Positions 19,144 through 27,815 of a DNA stretch of 64,000 nucleotides are shown in pieces (the stretch's first letter is position 1; every line of letters starts with the position of its first letter). Location: assembly GCA_049840795.1 (NCBI GenBank), contig JASGJK010000016.1:124001-188000 (forward strand). Reading direction: 5' to 3'. Source of the DNA: UPXZ01 sp049840795. GTDB lineage: Bacteria > Bacteroidota > Bacteroidia > Bacteroidales > Paludibacteraceae. The position numbers and the translations under genes are program-made. The notes under the pieces are model-generated. The model saw only the letters and a program-made list of their open reading frames with translations. It searched no databases and was not told the DNA's origin.

Positions 19144-21274
19144 AAATTTTTCCTCTTTCTCCGAAAGCAGCTTTCCCACCTTCCAATGTTTTCATACTAA
19201 TTAATTTCCAATCTAAATCATCTTTTGTACCGTTTATACATTTTAAATTATTTGTAAACGGATTGCCGACAAATGTAAAGCAACTTTGATTGACGTTATG
19301 TAGCCTATAAATAGAATTATATGGCAATGTTCTAACGGCAATATTTGCATCGTGGGTTGCTATAATTACTCTTTTCCCACTTTTCGCTTTTTCCTTTATC
19401 AAGGGAACTATTACTTCGCTGATATAATCATTCCCTAAACTTTTTTCAGGTTCATCAATTAGGTAGATTTCTTTGTCTTTCTTCAATTCGTTGTGAAGCA
19501 AAACCATTGAAGATTCTCCGTTTGAAGGTGTATAAGGATTGCCATTTAGAGCGAAATGTCTATTAAATAGCAACAAATCATTAATTGATGAAACCGTTTC
19601 TCCACTTTCAACTTTTTTAAGTTCATCAATTTTTTCAAACAATAAGTTGGAATAAATATGTTTTGATATTGTTTCTATTTTAGAAGCTACGCTTTTTTGT
19701 GGCACTTTTGTATTAATTTGGATATGCTTGTAGTCAGAAGATGCAATTGTCCCATTTTGAATTTGTAAATTCGTTTGGCAAATCAATTTTCCTTTATCAC
19801 CTAAATCTCCGACTTCTTCAATTTGAGGCGGGATTGTTTTTGAAATATTTTGTTGAACTTTTTTGACTGCTTTTTCAATAGCAATTCTGTTGCTCGCATA
19901 TTCGTAAAAACCCGTTTTGGTTGGTTTTACCGCTAGTCCTGTCTTTCTTGAGATTTCATCAACAAAAACTTGAATCAATTTATTAAAGAAGTTTATTGTT
20001 TTGTAATCAATAAAGGTCTTTTCAGATTCTGAATTTATTTTTTCTAAAATTCTATTTACAACGCTTTCTAATTTATTCAATAGTTCATCACCTATTATTT
20101 CTTTTAGCTTAACATTTACGTTAACATAGCTTTTAAAATCCGTAATTTGTTTCAAATATTCTTTAACCTCTCCAAAAGTTCTTTTGGGTGAGTTTTCGTC
20201 AAGTAGCGTTAACTGGTTTACTTTAATGGTCTTAGCTATTTTGTTTTTTGATTCGTCCGAATAATAACGATGATACGCTGACAAACTCGTTACACTTTTT
20301 TCTGTCGCATTTCTTATTGAAGTCAATTCAGAAGAACAATTATCAATTCCTAATTCTTCTATGTCAATAGTAAATTGATTGCCCTTTAAGTCAAAAACAT
20401 CTTCAAGTTTGTTTTTATTTGATTCATAAACTTCCGTTTTGAATCCTTTACCATTGTAGTAAGTTGAAAGTGCTCTTAAAATATCTGTTTTACCAGTTCC
20501 TTTTGAACCAAAGAGAATATTGATATCATTGTAAATATCAAGATTTATTAGTTCTGCGATTCCAAAAGGTGTTATTTGAATAGATTCCTTTGTCTTTTTG
20601 TCAAGAATCGTTTTAATAGTTGTGTCGTCTTTGTCCAAAAGCAAACAAAATTGCTCAAAGCTTTCAACAGGCAATCTTAGTTCTGGTAAACTTTTAGAAT
20701 CACTTACATAATTGTCCCAATTTTGAACGTCAGAGCCGTGAATTGAATTGTGACCGTGATTTATGTAAATACCAGCAGAAATTGAGTTTGATGCTTCTTT
20801 TAAAACTCTTTTAGGGTTGGAAACTAAACTTACAAGTCTGTCAACGTCTTTGTCTGTTAAATTTGGTTTTTTTGAATGGTAGTGTGCAATGAAAATAGTG
20901 TCAAATTCATTGAATTTACTTACAACATCGTCTATTCCAATCGTAAAAGTGTCTACCGAAGTAGAGCCAATAACTTCATTTATTTTTTTGCCAAATGCTT
21001 CTGCGTTTTTAGGATTTACGATTGTAATTAAATGCGCTCTTCGTCCTTCTTCAAGAATGTCAAACTCAACACCTGGCCATATTTGACAAGTTCCGTCAAC
21101 GCTATTTTTGAATTGAATGTATTGTTCGTGGTCAAAATGGTTGTGGTTCGTTATTGCTAAAATTTTAACGTCTGTCTTGTTAATTATATCGGTAAATTTA
21201 GACACATCAACATTGCGATTTTCAGAGTCGCCTTGTTTTATTTTCTTGGTATGTGTATGAATGTCTATTTTCAT
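19130..21274 (-). CDS. PHP-domain plus AAA ATPase (TrlF-like), probable defence effector
   Basis: This 714-residue protein begins with a PHP phosphoesterase domain: HTHTKK near residue 6, NHNHFDH near residue 42, and AHYHSKK and YINHGHN supply further metal-binding histidines. An SMC/OLD-like ATPase follows, with Walker A FGSKGTGKTD near residue 254, a long helical insertion, a signature-like region NGESSMVLL, Walker B YLIDEPEKSLG near residue 603 and the H-loop IIATHDANI. This order is that of TrlF-type proteins linked to anti-phage or nucleic-acid defence. It forms cassette C26 with a small downstream gene. The substrate of the PHP domain is unknown. Confidence 0.78.
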   Translation of the reverse strand: MKIDIHTHTKKIKQGDSENRNVDVSKFTDIINKTDVKILAITNHNHFDHEQYIQFKNSVDGTCQIWPGVEFDILEEGRRAHLITIVNPKNAEAFGKKINEVIGSTSVDTFTIGIDDVVSKFNEFDTIFIAHYHSKKPNLTDKDVDRLVSLVSNPKRVLKEASNSISAGIYINHGHNSIHGSDVQNWDNYVSDSKSLPELRLPVESFEQFCLLLDKDDTTIKTILDKKTKESIQITPFGIAELINLDIYNDINILFGSKGTGKTDILRALSTYYNGKGFKTEVYESNKNKLEDVFDLKGNQFTIDIEELGIDNCSSELTSIRNATEKSVTSLSAYHRYYSDESKNKIAKTIKVNQLTLLDENSPKRTFGEVKEYLKQITDFKSYVNVNVKLKEIIGDELLNKLESVVNRILEKINSESEKTFIDYKTINFFNKLIQVFVDEISRKTGLAVKPTKTGFYEYASNRIAIEKAVKKVQQNISKTIPPQIEEVGDLGDKGKLICQTNLQIQNGTIASSDYKHIQINTKVPQKSVASKIETISKHIYSNLLFEKIDELKKVESGETVSSINDLLLFNRHFALNGNPYTPSNGESSMVLLHNELKKDKEIYLIDEPEKSLGNDYISEVIVPLIKEKAKSGKRVIIATHDANIAVRTLPYNSIYRLHNVNQSCFTFVGNPFTNNLKCINGTKDDLDWKLISMKTLEGGKAAFGERGKIYGNT

Positions 21275-21308
21275 TCCGTTCGTCTATGGTGTGCGTTTGT
21301 AATATTGC

Positions 21309-21440
21309 TGCCAACGGACCGCGTATTGGCGATGGGCGGGATTTTTAGTACTAAAGTTTAATCGAAGAACAGAAGTTGAATTTTGTACTTCTGTTGATAC
21401 GAAGCCGTTCAGCCCGCCTATTGCCAATACGATGTTAGCA
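21309..21440 (-). other. attC25, class D (copy of attC2)
   Basis: TGCCAAC and GTTAGCA flank the arms CGCGTATTGGCGATGGGCGG and CCCGCCTATTGCCAATACG. The sequence from AACGGACC onward is identical to the site at 55391-55522, while the bases outside differ. Confidence 0.85.
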
Positions 21441-21450
21441 CCAGTTTTTC

Positions 21451-21888
21451 TCATTTTGTTTCTGGATACCACCAGTCTTCGAGTTTTCGTTTATATTCTT
21501 TCCCTCTATCGTCAATAATTACAACTTCGCAGATAAAAGGACTTTCCAAATAATCTTTGTCGCCTAAATGTGGTCTCGTTTGTTTCAAATCAAACTCAAT
21601 TGTCATAGTTGCTGAACTTACAAAATCCATTGTCGAACCACTATTTTCTACCAATGTCGGAAACCATTTGTTCCAATGTTCAATTGAAGATTTAATTTGG
21701 TCAGTGAGTAATTCATTCGGTTCTGCAATATTTTTTAAGATGTCAACAGTCAATCTATTGTGTTTTGTCTTACGAGCTTGCTTTAATAAATGCCCCAAAA
21801 AGTAGTCGTCATTTATGTAGTTCATTAAACTTATAAATGAATGTCCAAAATTGTGAGAAACACTTTTTAAAGGTTTATGGCTTGTCAT
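21451..21888 (-). CDS. Hypothetical protein (copy of the gene at 55533-55970)
   Basis: This 145-residue protein contains SHNFGHSFISLMNYINDDYF near its N-terminus and a C-terminal beta-rich part (PFICEVVIIDDRGKEYKRK). There is no signal peptide or membrane segment. It overlaps the upstream 65-residue gene by 4 bp, and the pair forms cassette C25, duplicated as C2 beside the integrase. The function is unknown. Confidence 0.6.
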   Translation of the reverse strand: MTSHKPLKSVSHNFGHSFISLMNYINDDYFLGHLLKQARKTKHNRLTVDILKNIAEPNELLTDQIKSSIEHWNKWFPTLVENSGSTMDFVSSATMTIEFDLKQTRPHLGDKDYLESPFICEVVIIDDRGKEYKRKLEDWWYPETK

Positions 21889-22082
21889 TGTGATACAATT
21901 TTTTCGATTGACGGTTTGTCAACTCCCAAAAGTTCTAATATTTTTCTTGCTTTGTCTTTGTCAGCAATTTGTACTTTGTCAAATTCGTCCATAAGTCCGC
22001 AAACATAAAGTCGTTCGTTAACGGTCATTCCTCCAAGTCCGTCAACTTTACTAATTGCTTTTATTATTTCCTGTTCCGTCAT
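21885..22082 (-). CDS. Small hypothetical protein (copy at 55967-56164)
   Basis: This 65-residue, mostly helical protein has VDGLGGMTVNERLYVCGLMD and an ARKILELLGVD segment. It is translationally coupled to the 145-residue gene. Such small helical proteins upstream of a partner can be immunity or adaptor proteins; this is speculation. Start at 22082, about 30 bp inside the cassette. Confidence 0.55.
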   Translation of the reverse strand: MTEQEIIKAISKVDGLGGMTVNERLYVCGLMDEFDKVQIADKDKARKILELLGVDKPSIEKIVSQ

Positions 22083-22106
22083 TGTTGTTGGTCGTCCTAA
22101 AATTGG

Positions 22107-22239
22107 TGCTAACGTAGGGGGCTAACTGCCATTGGCGGATTTGCGGGAGCTTTTCTGTCGGGAGACAGAAATGTGCGAGCGTAAATCTGACAATGTGCAT
22201 ACCTTTCGACCCCGCCAATGCAGATAGCCCTTGTTAGTG
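22107..22239 (-). other. attC24, class A (copy of attC1)
   Basis: TGCTAAC and GTTAGTG enclose GGGGGCTAACTGCCATTGGC and GCCAATGCAGATAGCCC. It belongs to the duplicated block and is identical to 56189-56321. Confidence 0.88.
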
Positions 22240-22247
22240 GCAGTTTT

Positions 22248-22883
22248 TTATTTATAGTCATTAAATTCCTTGCCTTTTAATTCTCCAAATTCAATTTTTG
22301 ATTCGATAAATTTTATCTTTGGAGTGTCCAATAATTGTTTTTCTTCTCCCATTGCAAAACCGAGTTTGTAACCAATATTGTCTGAAGTTGTTAAATAAAC
22401 ATTATCGTGTTCAGTGTCATCCTGTGGAATAAAAAGCATTACTTTTTTATTTGCTGTCTTTTCTGTAATCCATATTTCACCACTTCTAGTTGTCGTCCAA
22501 GCTTTAACATCAAATGATTTATTAAATCCCATCGGATAACGAACATAATTGACAAAATAACATAAAATTTCAAATTCTATATCAAATGGAAATATTATCA
22601 CAAATTGTCTTTCGCTTATTTTATATAGTCTTGGGAGTGCTTTGAAGCTTTTTTCGTTGTACATATTGCAAAATCCTGTCAAAATCCTATCGATTTCTGT
22701 TTTCGTTATGTCGTCTACAAAAACAAGTTTGTCATTCTGTTTTTCTTGTTTTGGTAAATATTCACTTGAGGGTTTTGTTGTGTTCTTGTTTGGTTCGTTT
22801 GTTTGATTTTTGAACTTTGTCCACATAAAATATAAGACTAAAATAGCTCCAATAATTCCGATGATAATTGTTTGTGTTTTCAT
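22248..22883 (-). CDS. Membrane-anchored hypothetical protein (copy at 56330-56965)
   Basis: This 211-residue protein has an N-terminal hydrophobic helix (TIIIGIIGAILVLYFMW), then a polar Asn/Lys linker and a globular alpha/beta domain with ITKTEIDRILTGFCNMYN and FVIIFPFDIEFEILCYF. It probably sits in the inner membrane or is exported. It is the sole gene of cassette C24 and, in its second copy, of C1 at the integrase-proximal position where expression should be strongest. No family is recognised. Confidence 0.62.
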   Translation of the reverse strand: MKTQTIIIGIIGAILVLYFMWTKFKNQTNEPNKNTTKPSSEYLPKQEKQNDKLVFVDDITKTEIDRILTGFCNMYNEKSFKALPRLYKISERQFVIIFPFDIEFEILCYFVNYVRYPMGFNKSFDVKAWTTTRSGEIWITEKTANKKVMLFIPQDDTEHDNVYLTTSDNIGYKLGFAMGEEKQLLDTPKIKFIESKIEFGELKGKEFNDYK

Positions 22884-23009
22884 ATTCTATCTAGTTGTTT
22901 TATTTATTAAAATTCTGACTAACGGCCACGTAAGTCTTTGATTATCAGTAATATCTTTTTGGTCGTTAGCTTCGTAACTCAAAGGAAATTTTTCCTTTTT
23001 TTGGATTGC

Positions 23010-23140
23010 CACTAACGGAGGGGGCTAACTGCCATTGGCGGATTTGCGGGAGCTTTTCTGTCAAAAAACAAAGAAGCCCGCACGGAAATACGACCTGCGC
23101 AAACCACAAAACCCGCCAATGCAGATAGCCCTTGTTGGGC
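23010..23140 (-). other. attC23, class A
   Basis: CACTAAC and GTTGGGC enclose GGGGGCTAACTGCCATTGGC and GCCAATGCAGATAGCCC; the loop-side sequence differs from other class-A sites. Confidence 0.86.
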
Positions 23141-23154
23141 ACCGTTTTTATTGT

Positions 23155-23754
23155 TTATTTTTCAATTTGGTCTAAAATCAACTTTTTCAAGGCTTTCACA
23201 TCACTATGTATTGTTCCTTGCATATATTGGTCGTAGATACTTTTATTGTCAGGTGGGTTCAAATTCAACGCACAATCTTTTTCCAAAGCTAACAATCTCA
23301 AAAATTCTCTTTGTGTACGCCCATTTCCTTCTCGAAATGGATGTAAATAATTAACATAGTCAAGAATTTCAGCTAACTTTTCAGAAATATATTGTTTGTT
23401 GTTTTTTGAAATTTTCTTATAGTCTGTAATTAATGTGTCGATGAATTGAAAGGCATTATTAAAGTATGTGGTAGGAAAGAATTGTTTGTCTGCTTTACTA
23501 ATTTCAACCTTTCGCTTTTCTCCCGACCAAACATAAACATCTTGAAATAAATATTTGTGAATGGCAAATAAACTTTCAATACCTTTTATATTAATGGGAT
23601 TTTCGTAAAGCTCTTGCAATCGTTTTGTAACTGCCACACTTTCAAAAAATAATAAATCATTTTTGTCAGTTATTTCAGCTAAATTTCTAAGAATTCCTGT
23701 TGTCGGGTCTGTATAAAAATAATCCGGGTCAACGTAATTATAAGAATTATACAT
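23155..23754 (-). CDS. Fic-domain AMP transferase (toxin-like)
   Basis: This 199-residue protein carries the canonical Fic motif HPFREGNGRTQREF at about residues 138-151, a flap region around GEKRKVEISKADKQFFP, and the helical core. Fic enzymes of this size transfer AMP from ATP to a target hydroxyl, and many act as toxins. The start overlaps the upstream VbhA-like antitoxin gene by 8 bp. The catalytic histidine and the phosphate-binding GNGR are intact. It forms cassette C23, consistent with a toxin-antitoxin pair stabilising the array. The target is unknown. Confidence 0.9.
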   Translation of the reverse strand: MYNSYNYVDPDYFYTDPTTGILRNLAEITDKNDLLFFESVAVTKRLQELYENPINIKGIESLFAIHKYLFQDVYVWSGEKRKVEISKADKQFFPTTYFNNAFQFIDTLITDYKKISKNNKQYISEKLAEILDYVNYLHPFREGNGRTQREFLRLLALEKDCALNLNPPDNKSIYDQYMQGTIHSDVKALKKLILDQIEK

Positions 23755-23968
23755 ACGATTTCTCTTTCGAAAATTTAATTAATTCAGTTAATGAGATATT
23801 ACCTAATACATAATCTCTTATAATTTCAATACTTTTAGGTGTTGGAGTAAAACCCTCAAACATATTACTTCCGATTGCGTTTGCGGTACTTTCCAAAGTT
23901 TTCAAATTTGAGAATTGTACGCCCATAATCGTTAGCTTATTTCTATCAATATCAATGATGTTAAACAT
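23747..23968 (-). CDS. VbhA-like antitoxin of the Fic pair
   Basis: This 73-residue protein contains the Fic-inhibitory helix motif (S/T)xxxE(G/N) as SNMFEG, followed by TPTPKSIEIIRDYVLGNISL, the usual layout of VbhA-family antitoxins. The glutamate would block ATP orientation in the Fic active site. It lies immediately upstream of and overlaps the Fic gene, so antitoxin is made first. Confidence 0.82.
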   Translation of the reverse strand: MFNIIDIDRNKLTIMGVQFSNLKTLESTANAIGSNMFEGFTPTPKSIEIIRDYVLGNISLTELIKFSKEKSYV

Positions 23969-24049
23969 ATTTCAAAAGTTTTTATTATCTACAAATGTAA
24001 TCATTTTTAAGCAGGAAATTCAATTTTTCTTGTGTTTTTGTAAAATGGT

Positions 24050-24181
24050 GCCCAACGGAGGGGGCTAACTGCGTTTGCGGACTTGCGAGAGCTTTTCTGT
24101 CGAAAGGCGGAAAAGCCCGCACGGAACGCAAACAATGTACAATTTTTTCGACCCCGCAAGCGCAGATAGCCTGTGTTATGC
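24050..24181 (-). other. attC22, class A variant
   Basis: GCCCAAC and GTTATGC enclose GGGGGCTAACTGCGTTTGCG and CGCAAGCGCAGATAGCC. The arm has diverged (GCGTTTGCGG instead of GCCATTGGCGG) but the complementarity is kept. Confidence 0.85.
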
Positions 24182-24364
24182 GTTCGGGGATTTTGTACTC
24201 AATCCAATGGTTCTGAGTTTCGTTGTTATTTTCTTTTGAAATTTAATATATTCTTTTTTAAGAACACTTTTTTATACAAAGTATTTTTTATCTCGGCTTT
24301 GAGGAGTGATATTCATTTTTGTTTATTTGTTGTTCGTAGTGGTTCTTGTTACTATATTTTTAGA
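24182..24364. other. AT-rich gap in cassette C22
   Basis: About 180 bases between attC22 and the stop of the trypco2 gene. T-rich, no open frame of note and no clear hairpin. Confidence 0.5.
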
Positions 24365-24669
24365 TTAAGATTTTATATACACTGCCAATTCAAAGTTTAT
24401 TTTATTTGATGAAATATTGCTCTTATCACTATTGATGGCAACACCTGCTCCAACAAAACTAGATAGAACTCCTATTTTACCAGTTTTGCCAGTTTCACTT
24501 GTTTCAGAAACATTTAAATCAAATTTAATGAGCATCGTTTCTCCGTGGATATCTGTTGTTTCTTTGTCAATAGTTGGGCTGTAAGGAAATATTCCAAATT
24601 TTCCATTGTTATTCAATTCATCAATGCTTTCAGTAATGCTATTAACAGTATTTGTTATAAATTCTTTTA

Positions 24670-25664
24670 TTGGTATAGGCGTTTAGTTCGCTGTAATTTT
24701 GGATAAATCTGCTACTTTTGTAGCGTGGATATTAGGAAACAATATATAGGAGTGAATTCAATAGAGTTCAATAAATATTTTCAGACACAGGAGGATTGCT
24801 ATCGCTATGTTTCAGAAATAAAATGGTCAGCCGAGCATCCTTACCAATGTAAGAAGTGTGGTCATTTGAAATTTGGCAAAGGCAAAAAGCCCTATTCACA
24901 TCGTTGCGCCAAATGCAATTACGATGAAAGCCCCACTTCTGGAACTATGTTTGACAAGTTGAAATTTTCATTGCTTATCGCATTTCATATCTGTTTTAAA
25001 ATTAGCACCAAGAAGAAAGGAATGTCTTCATTGGAATTGTCAGAGGAATTTGGATTGCGTTAGAAAACAGTATGGGAATTTAAGTGGAAAATCCAACAAG
25101 CAATGACAAGTAGCCGTAAAAGCCGATTGGAGGGCAAAGTTCAGGTTGATGAGTTTCTCATAGGAGAATACGAAGAAGGTAAAGTTGGTCGTAGTGGCGA
25201 CAGTAAAAAGAAGTTAGTAATTGTTGGGCTTGAAATTTTGGAAGATAAAAAAGGTGTTGGTCGAGCTTATGCACAAGTAATTGAGCATGCTTCGAGCAAA
25301 GAATTTAGACCATTTTTTCAAACATATATCAGCAACGATGCAAATGTTATTACTGATGTTTGGAAAGGTTATTTACCATTGAAAAAAGACTATCCAAACT
25401 TAGAACAAATACCTTCGGAGAAAGGGAAAGGCATGCAGCAGTTGCATATTCACATAATGAACATTCAGGGATGGCTACGAGGAATACACCACCATTGTTC
25501 AAAAGAACGGATGCAAGGTTATCTCGATGAATATCATTTTCGTTATAATAGACGGACAATGATGGGGTCAATCTTCGATTTACTCATAAAAAGGATGGTT
25601 CTAAGCGAACCTAAGAGATTGATTAAAAATAAAATAACAACAGCGAACTAAGCGCCTATACCAA
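24670..25664 (+). mobile_element. IS1595-family element, copy 2 (995 bp)
   Basis: Ends TTGGTATAGGCG and CGCCTATACCAA, with the 8-bp duplication TTCTTTTA at 24662-24669 and 25665-25672. It is nearly identical to 4198-5192; the visible differences include GTTCGC versus ATTAGC within the transposase. Confidence 0.95.
24725..25651 (+). pseudogene. IS1595-family transposase with in-frame amber stop, copy 2
   Basis: It has the same GTG start, zinc ribbon and DDE domain as the copy at 4253-5179, and the same TAG (25061-25063) between FGLR and KTVWEF. The substitution KVRTKK to KISTKK shows the two copies have diverged slightly, yet both keep the stop. Confidence 0.9.
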
Positions 25665-25711
25665 TTCTTTTAATTCCATATGTTCTATGTTAGATTATTT
25701 TATCATTGAGT

Positions 25712-25843
25712 CTAATTCGATTGAAACTCAACAGAATCAACCGGTAGATTTTCATCATAATCGAATGAGATATGTTGAGCATTTAAAGCTGTATATTCTA
25801 TGGTTTTATTATGTATGATAACTTCTAAACCATAGTTTTTCAT
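25712..25843 (-). CDS. Short hypothetical protein (43 residues)
   Basis: ATG at 25843 follows the upstream 96-residue gene by 2 bp. The product starts MKNYGLEVIIHNKTIEYTAL and ends VEFQSN. It has beta character and no signal peptide. It lies between the membrane protein and the trypco2 gene in cassette C22, so it is probably part of one operon. Function unknown. Confidence 0.5.
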   Translation of the reverse strand: MKNYGLEVIIHNKTIEYTALNAQHISFDYDENLPVDSVEFQSN

Positions 25844-25845
25844 AT

Positions 25846-26136
25846 TTATTTCCCCTCCTCTTTTTCTATCCTTCGCCTTTCCATATCTTCCAAATGTTCA
25901 ACAATATGTCTCAAACTTATTGATATTCGCAAAATAACAAAGAAAAACAGAGATAACACAAGACCTCCAACAGAAAGCCCAATAAGATAAGTTCCTTCTC
26001 CAGAAATACCAGCAATAAAAACAATAACTGATGCTATTATTAATAATATAGCAAAAACTTTAAGCCAAGTTTCAGAATATGTTTTATGCTCATAATAAAA
26101 TTTCTTTTCACTATTTTCAAAATGCATTTCTTTCAT
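25846..26136 (-). CDS. Small two-helix membrane protein
   Basis: This 96-residue protein has two transmembrane helices (about 25-43 and 50-70) and a charged helical tail LEDMERRRIEKEEGK. It is the first gene of the C22 cassette, upstream of the 43-residue and trypco2 genes. The set could be a small membrane effector system, but no family is recognised. Confidence 0.6.
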   Translation of the reverse strand: MKEMHFENSEKKFYYEHKTYSETWLKVFAILLIIASVIVFIAGISGEGTYLIGLSVGGLVLSLFFFVILRISISLRHIVEHLEDMERRRIEKEEGK

Positions 26137-26257
26137 AATAATAAAATTAAATTATTGATTGGTTGTATATAATGTTATTTTCTTAAAAATAAAATGTCAA
26201 ATAAATTGAAATGATTTAGTTCTAATATTTGCAGATTTTGTCTTTTTTATCCCTGAC

Positions 26258-26391
26258 GCATAACGAACGAGGCTAACTGCCATTGGCGGATTTGCGGGAG
26301 CTTTTCTGTCGGAAGACAGAAAACGTGCGAGCGTAAATCTGACAATGTGGATACCTTTCGACCCCGCCAGTGCAGATAGCCTGTGTTATGG
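26258..26391 (-). other. attC21, class A
   Basis: GCATAAC and GTTATGG enclose GAGGCTAACTGCCATTGGCG and GCCAGTGCAGATAGCC, with the typical central hairpin CTGTCGGAAGACAG. Confidence 0.87.
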
Positions 26392-26457
26392 GCAGGTATT
26401 TTCCTTTTCAGTTTTTAAATAATTTCTCAAGAGTAATTACTTTCAGTTTGAAGACAC

Positions 26458-27489
26458 TTATTTCTTTGATTTCTTCTTCCGTAACTCCCTAATATTTAGA
26501 CCACAATCTAATACGAAATCTCTATTTTGATGTTGACAGAAAATATCATTGATATTATTTTTGTGTCCTTTTGGGCAAATAAATACTTCGGTTGATTTAG
26601 ATAAAAGCCCTTTAGAAGTTTCAATTTTCCCTAAATCTGGTAATTTGTCTAATTGCCTAATTAATTCATACATTTCACTAATATCACTCTCCAAATACAT
26701 TTCTTTGTCGATTTTCAGACACTGAATTGCATCTGTTAAATAGCCTTTTGTAATAAGTTCACTTATTTTACGGCTATCGAATAATTTATTTTTTTTGAGA
26801 ATTTCTAAAATCAAGTTTGACTGACCATCAATTTTATTGTACAATAAATTAGTCGCAAAATCCCGATTTGTGTTTTGAATGAGTATCGGAAAGTTCTCAA
26901 ATAGTAATCTTTGACTTTCAGATGTCTCGTCAACGTATTTTGGATTTATTTCAATATATTTCATCAATAATTTCTCAGAGATTTCTTCTATTGGGTTATT
27001 TATAAGATAAGTCCATTCGTCAACAGAAGGTAATTTGCCACTTTGAATTTTATCAATTAACAGAAGTTTTGTTACTTCATTATTTAGGTCTGTGAATGAA
27101 ATTGAATTATCATTTCTGTTCGTTTTTATATTAATGTCTTTCTTTTCTTCTTTGTGTTTGATAAAAACAGCAGTGCCTAATGCTGAAATCATAAACATAG
27201 ATTTTCCTTTTCCTGATATTTCATCAAAGTCTATTTTTAAACCAATTATCGCATTTGCGCCTAATCTTTTAGCCTTTTTTTTAAGAGTATCAATTGCAAT
27301 GTTATTTATTTCTTGAAGTTTATTTTGATAAGTTCCTGAGAAGCCTCCAAATAAATCTGTTAACGAAGCACCAAAATCTGAGAAAAAGTTGGTTCCAATT
27401 ACAACGTTTGTAGAAATTATTTCAATGTAACGTTCTATTGTTGAATTTTCAACACTATTAGTGGTTGTTATTAAAATTTTATTATTCAT
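26458..27489 (-). CDS. YbjQ/UPF0145-domain protein
   Basis: This 343-residue protein starts with a YbjQ-type (heavy-metal-binding-like) domain, residues about 1-110: TTTNSVENSTIERYIEIIS, then KKKAKRLGANAIIGLKID. The remaining helical region has no clear match, and the C-terminus contains a CxxC-poor CPKGH...CQHQ...C segment that might bind zinc. It is the only gene of cassette C21. The function of YbjQ pentamers is unknown. Confidence 0.65.
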   Translation of the reverse strand: MNNKILITTTNSVENSTIERYIEIISTNVVIGTNFFSDFGASLTDLFGGFSGTYQNKLQEINNIAIDTLKKKAKRLGANAIIGLKIDFDEISGKGKSMFMISALGTAVFIKHKEEKKDINIKTNRNDNSISFTDLNNEVTKLLLIDKIQSGKLPSVDEWTYLINNPIEEISEKLLMKYIEINPKYVDETSESQRLLFENFPILIQNTNRDFATNLLYNKIDGQSNLILEILKKNKLFDSRKISELITKGYLTDAIQCLKIDKEMYLESDISEMYELIRQLDKLPDLGKIETSKGLLSKSTEVFICPKGHKNNINDIFCQHQNRDFVLDCGLNIRELRKKKSKK

Positions 27490-27815
27490 AATATCTCATT
27501 TCTAATGATACTTTGATTTTTTACTTGCCCATAACGAACGAGGCTATGGGCATTTGGCGGTTTGCGGGAGCAAAGACCGCTAATTGCACGTCAGCCAGCC
27601 AATGACCATAGATACTATGATTAAATCCAAATAAAATTACATTTTTTTTCGGGAAAATTCTTACTTTTGTACCGCACAGAAAGAAGACTTCAGTCGATAC
27701 TTTGTACCGAAACAGTCTATCTAGCGAAGCGGGGCTTGACTCCGCTTCTTTTGTTTTTCGGCTCCCGGGGAGCCGGCACAGAAAGAAAGAGCTTAGTCTC
27801 CTCAATACCCGAAGT

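Larger units (their letters stand above)
24365..25679 (-). pseudogene. Trypco2-like small protein, split by IS1595 just after the start
   Basis: The original gene starts at 25679 (MELKEF...). IS1595 copy 2 inserted after about five codons, with the 8-bp duplication TTCTTTTA. Joining the flanks gives a protein of about 103 residues with ITESIDEL, MLIKFDLNVSETSETG and SNISSNKINFELAV. This fits the trypsin-co-occurring (trypco2) domain, a small domain seen with predicted effector systems. An in-frame ATG lets 24365-24616 be translated alone. It is the last gene of a three-gene cassette. Confidence 0.62.

Noticed and set aside
22917..22972. Possible short attC (CTAACGGCC ... GGTCGTTAG) upstream of the 211-residue gene
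   Set aside because: The right half does not fit GTTRRRY, the arms are very short, and it lies within the cassette 5' region in both copies (also at 57000). Better seen as a chance inverted repeat or leader element.
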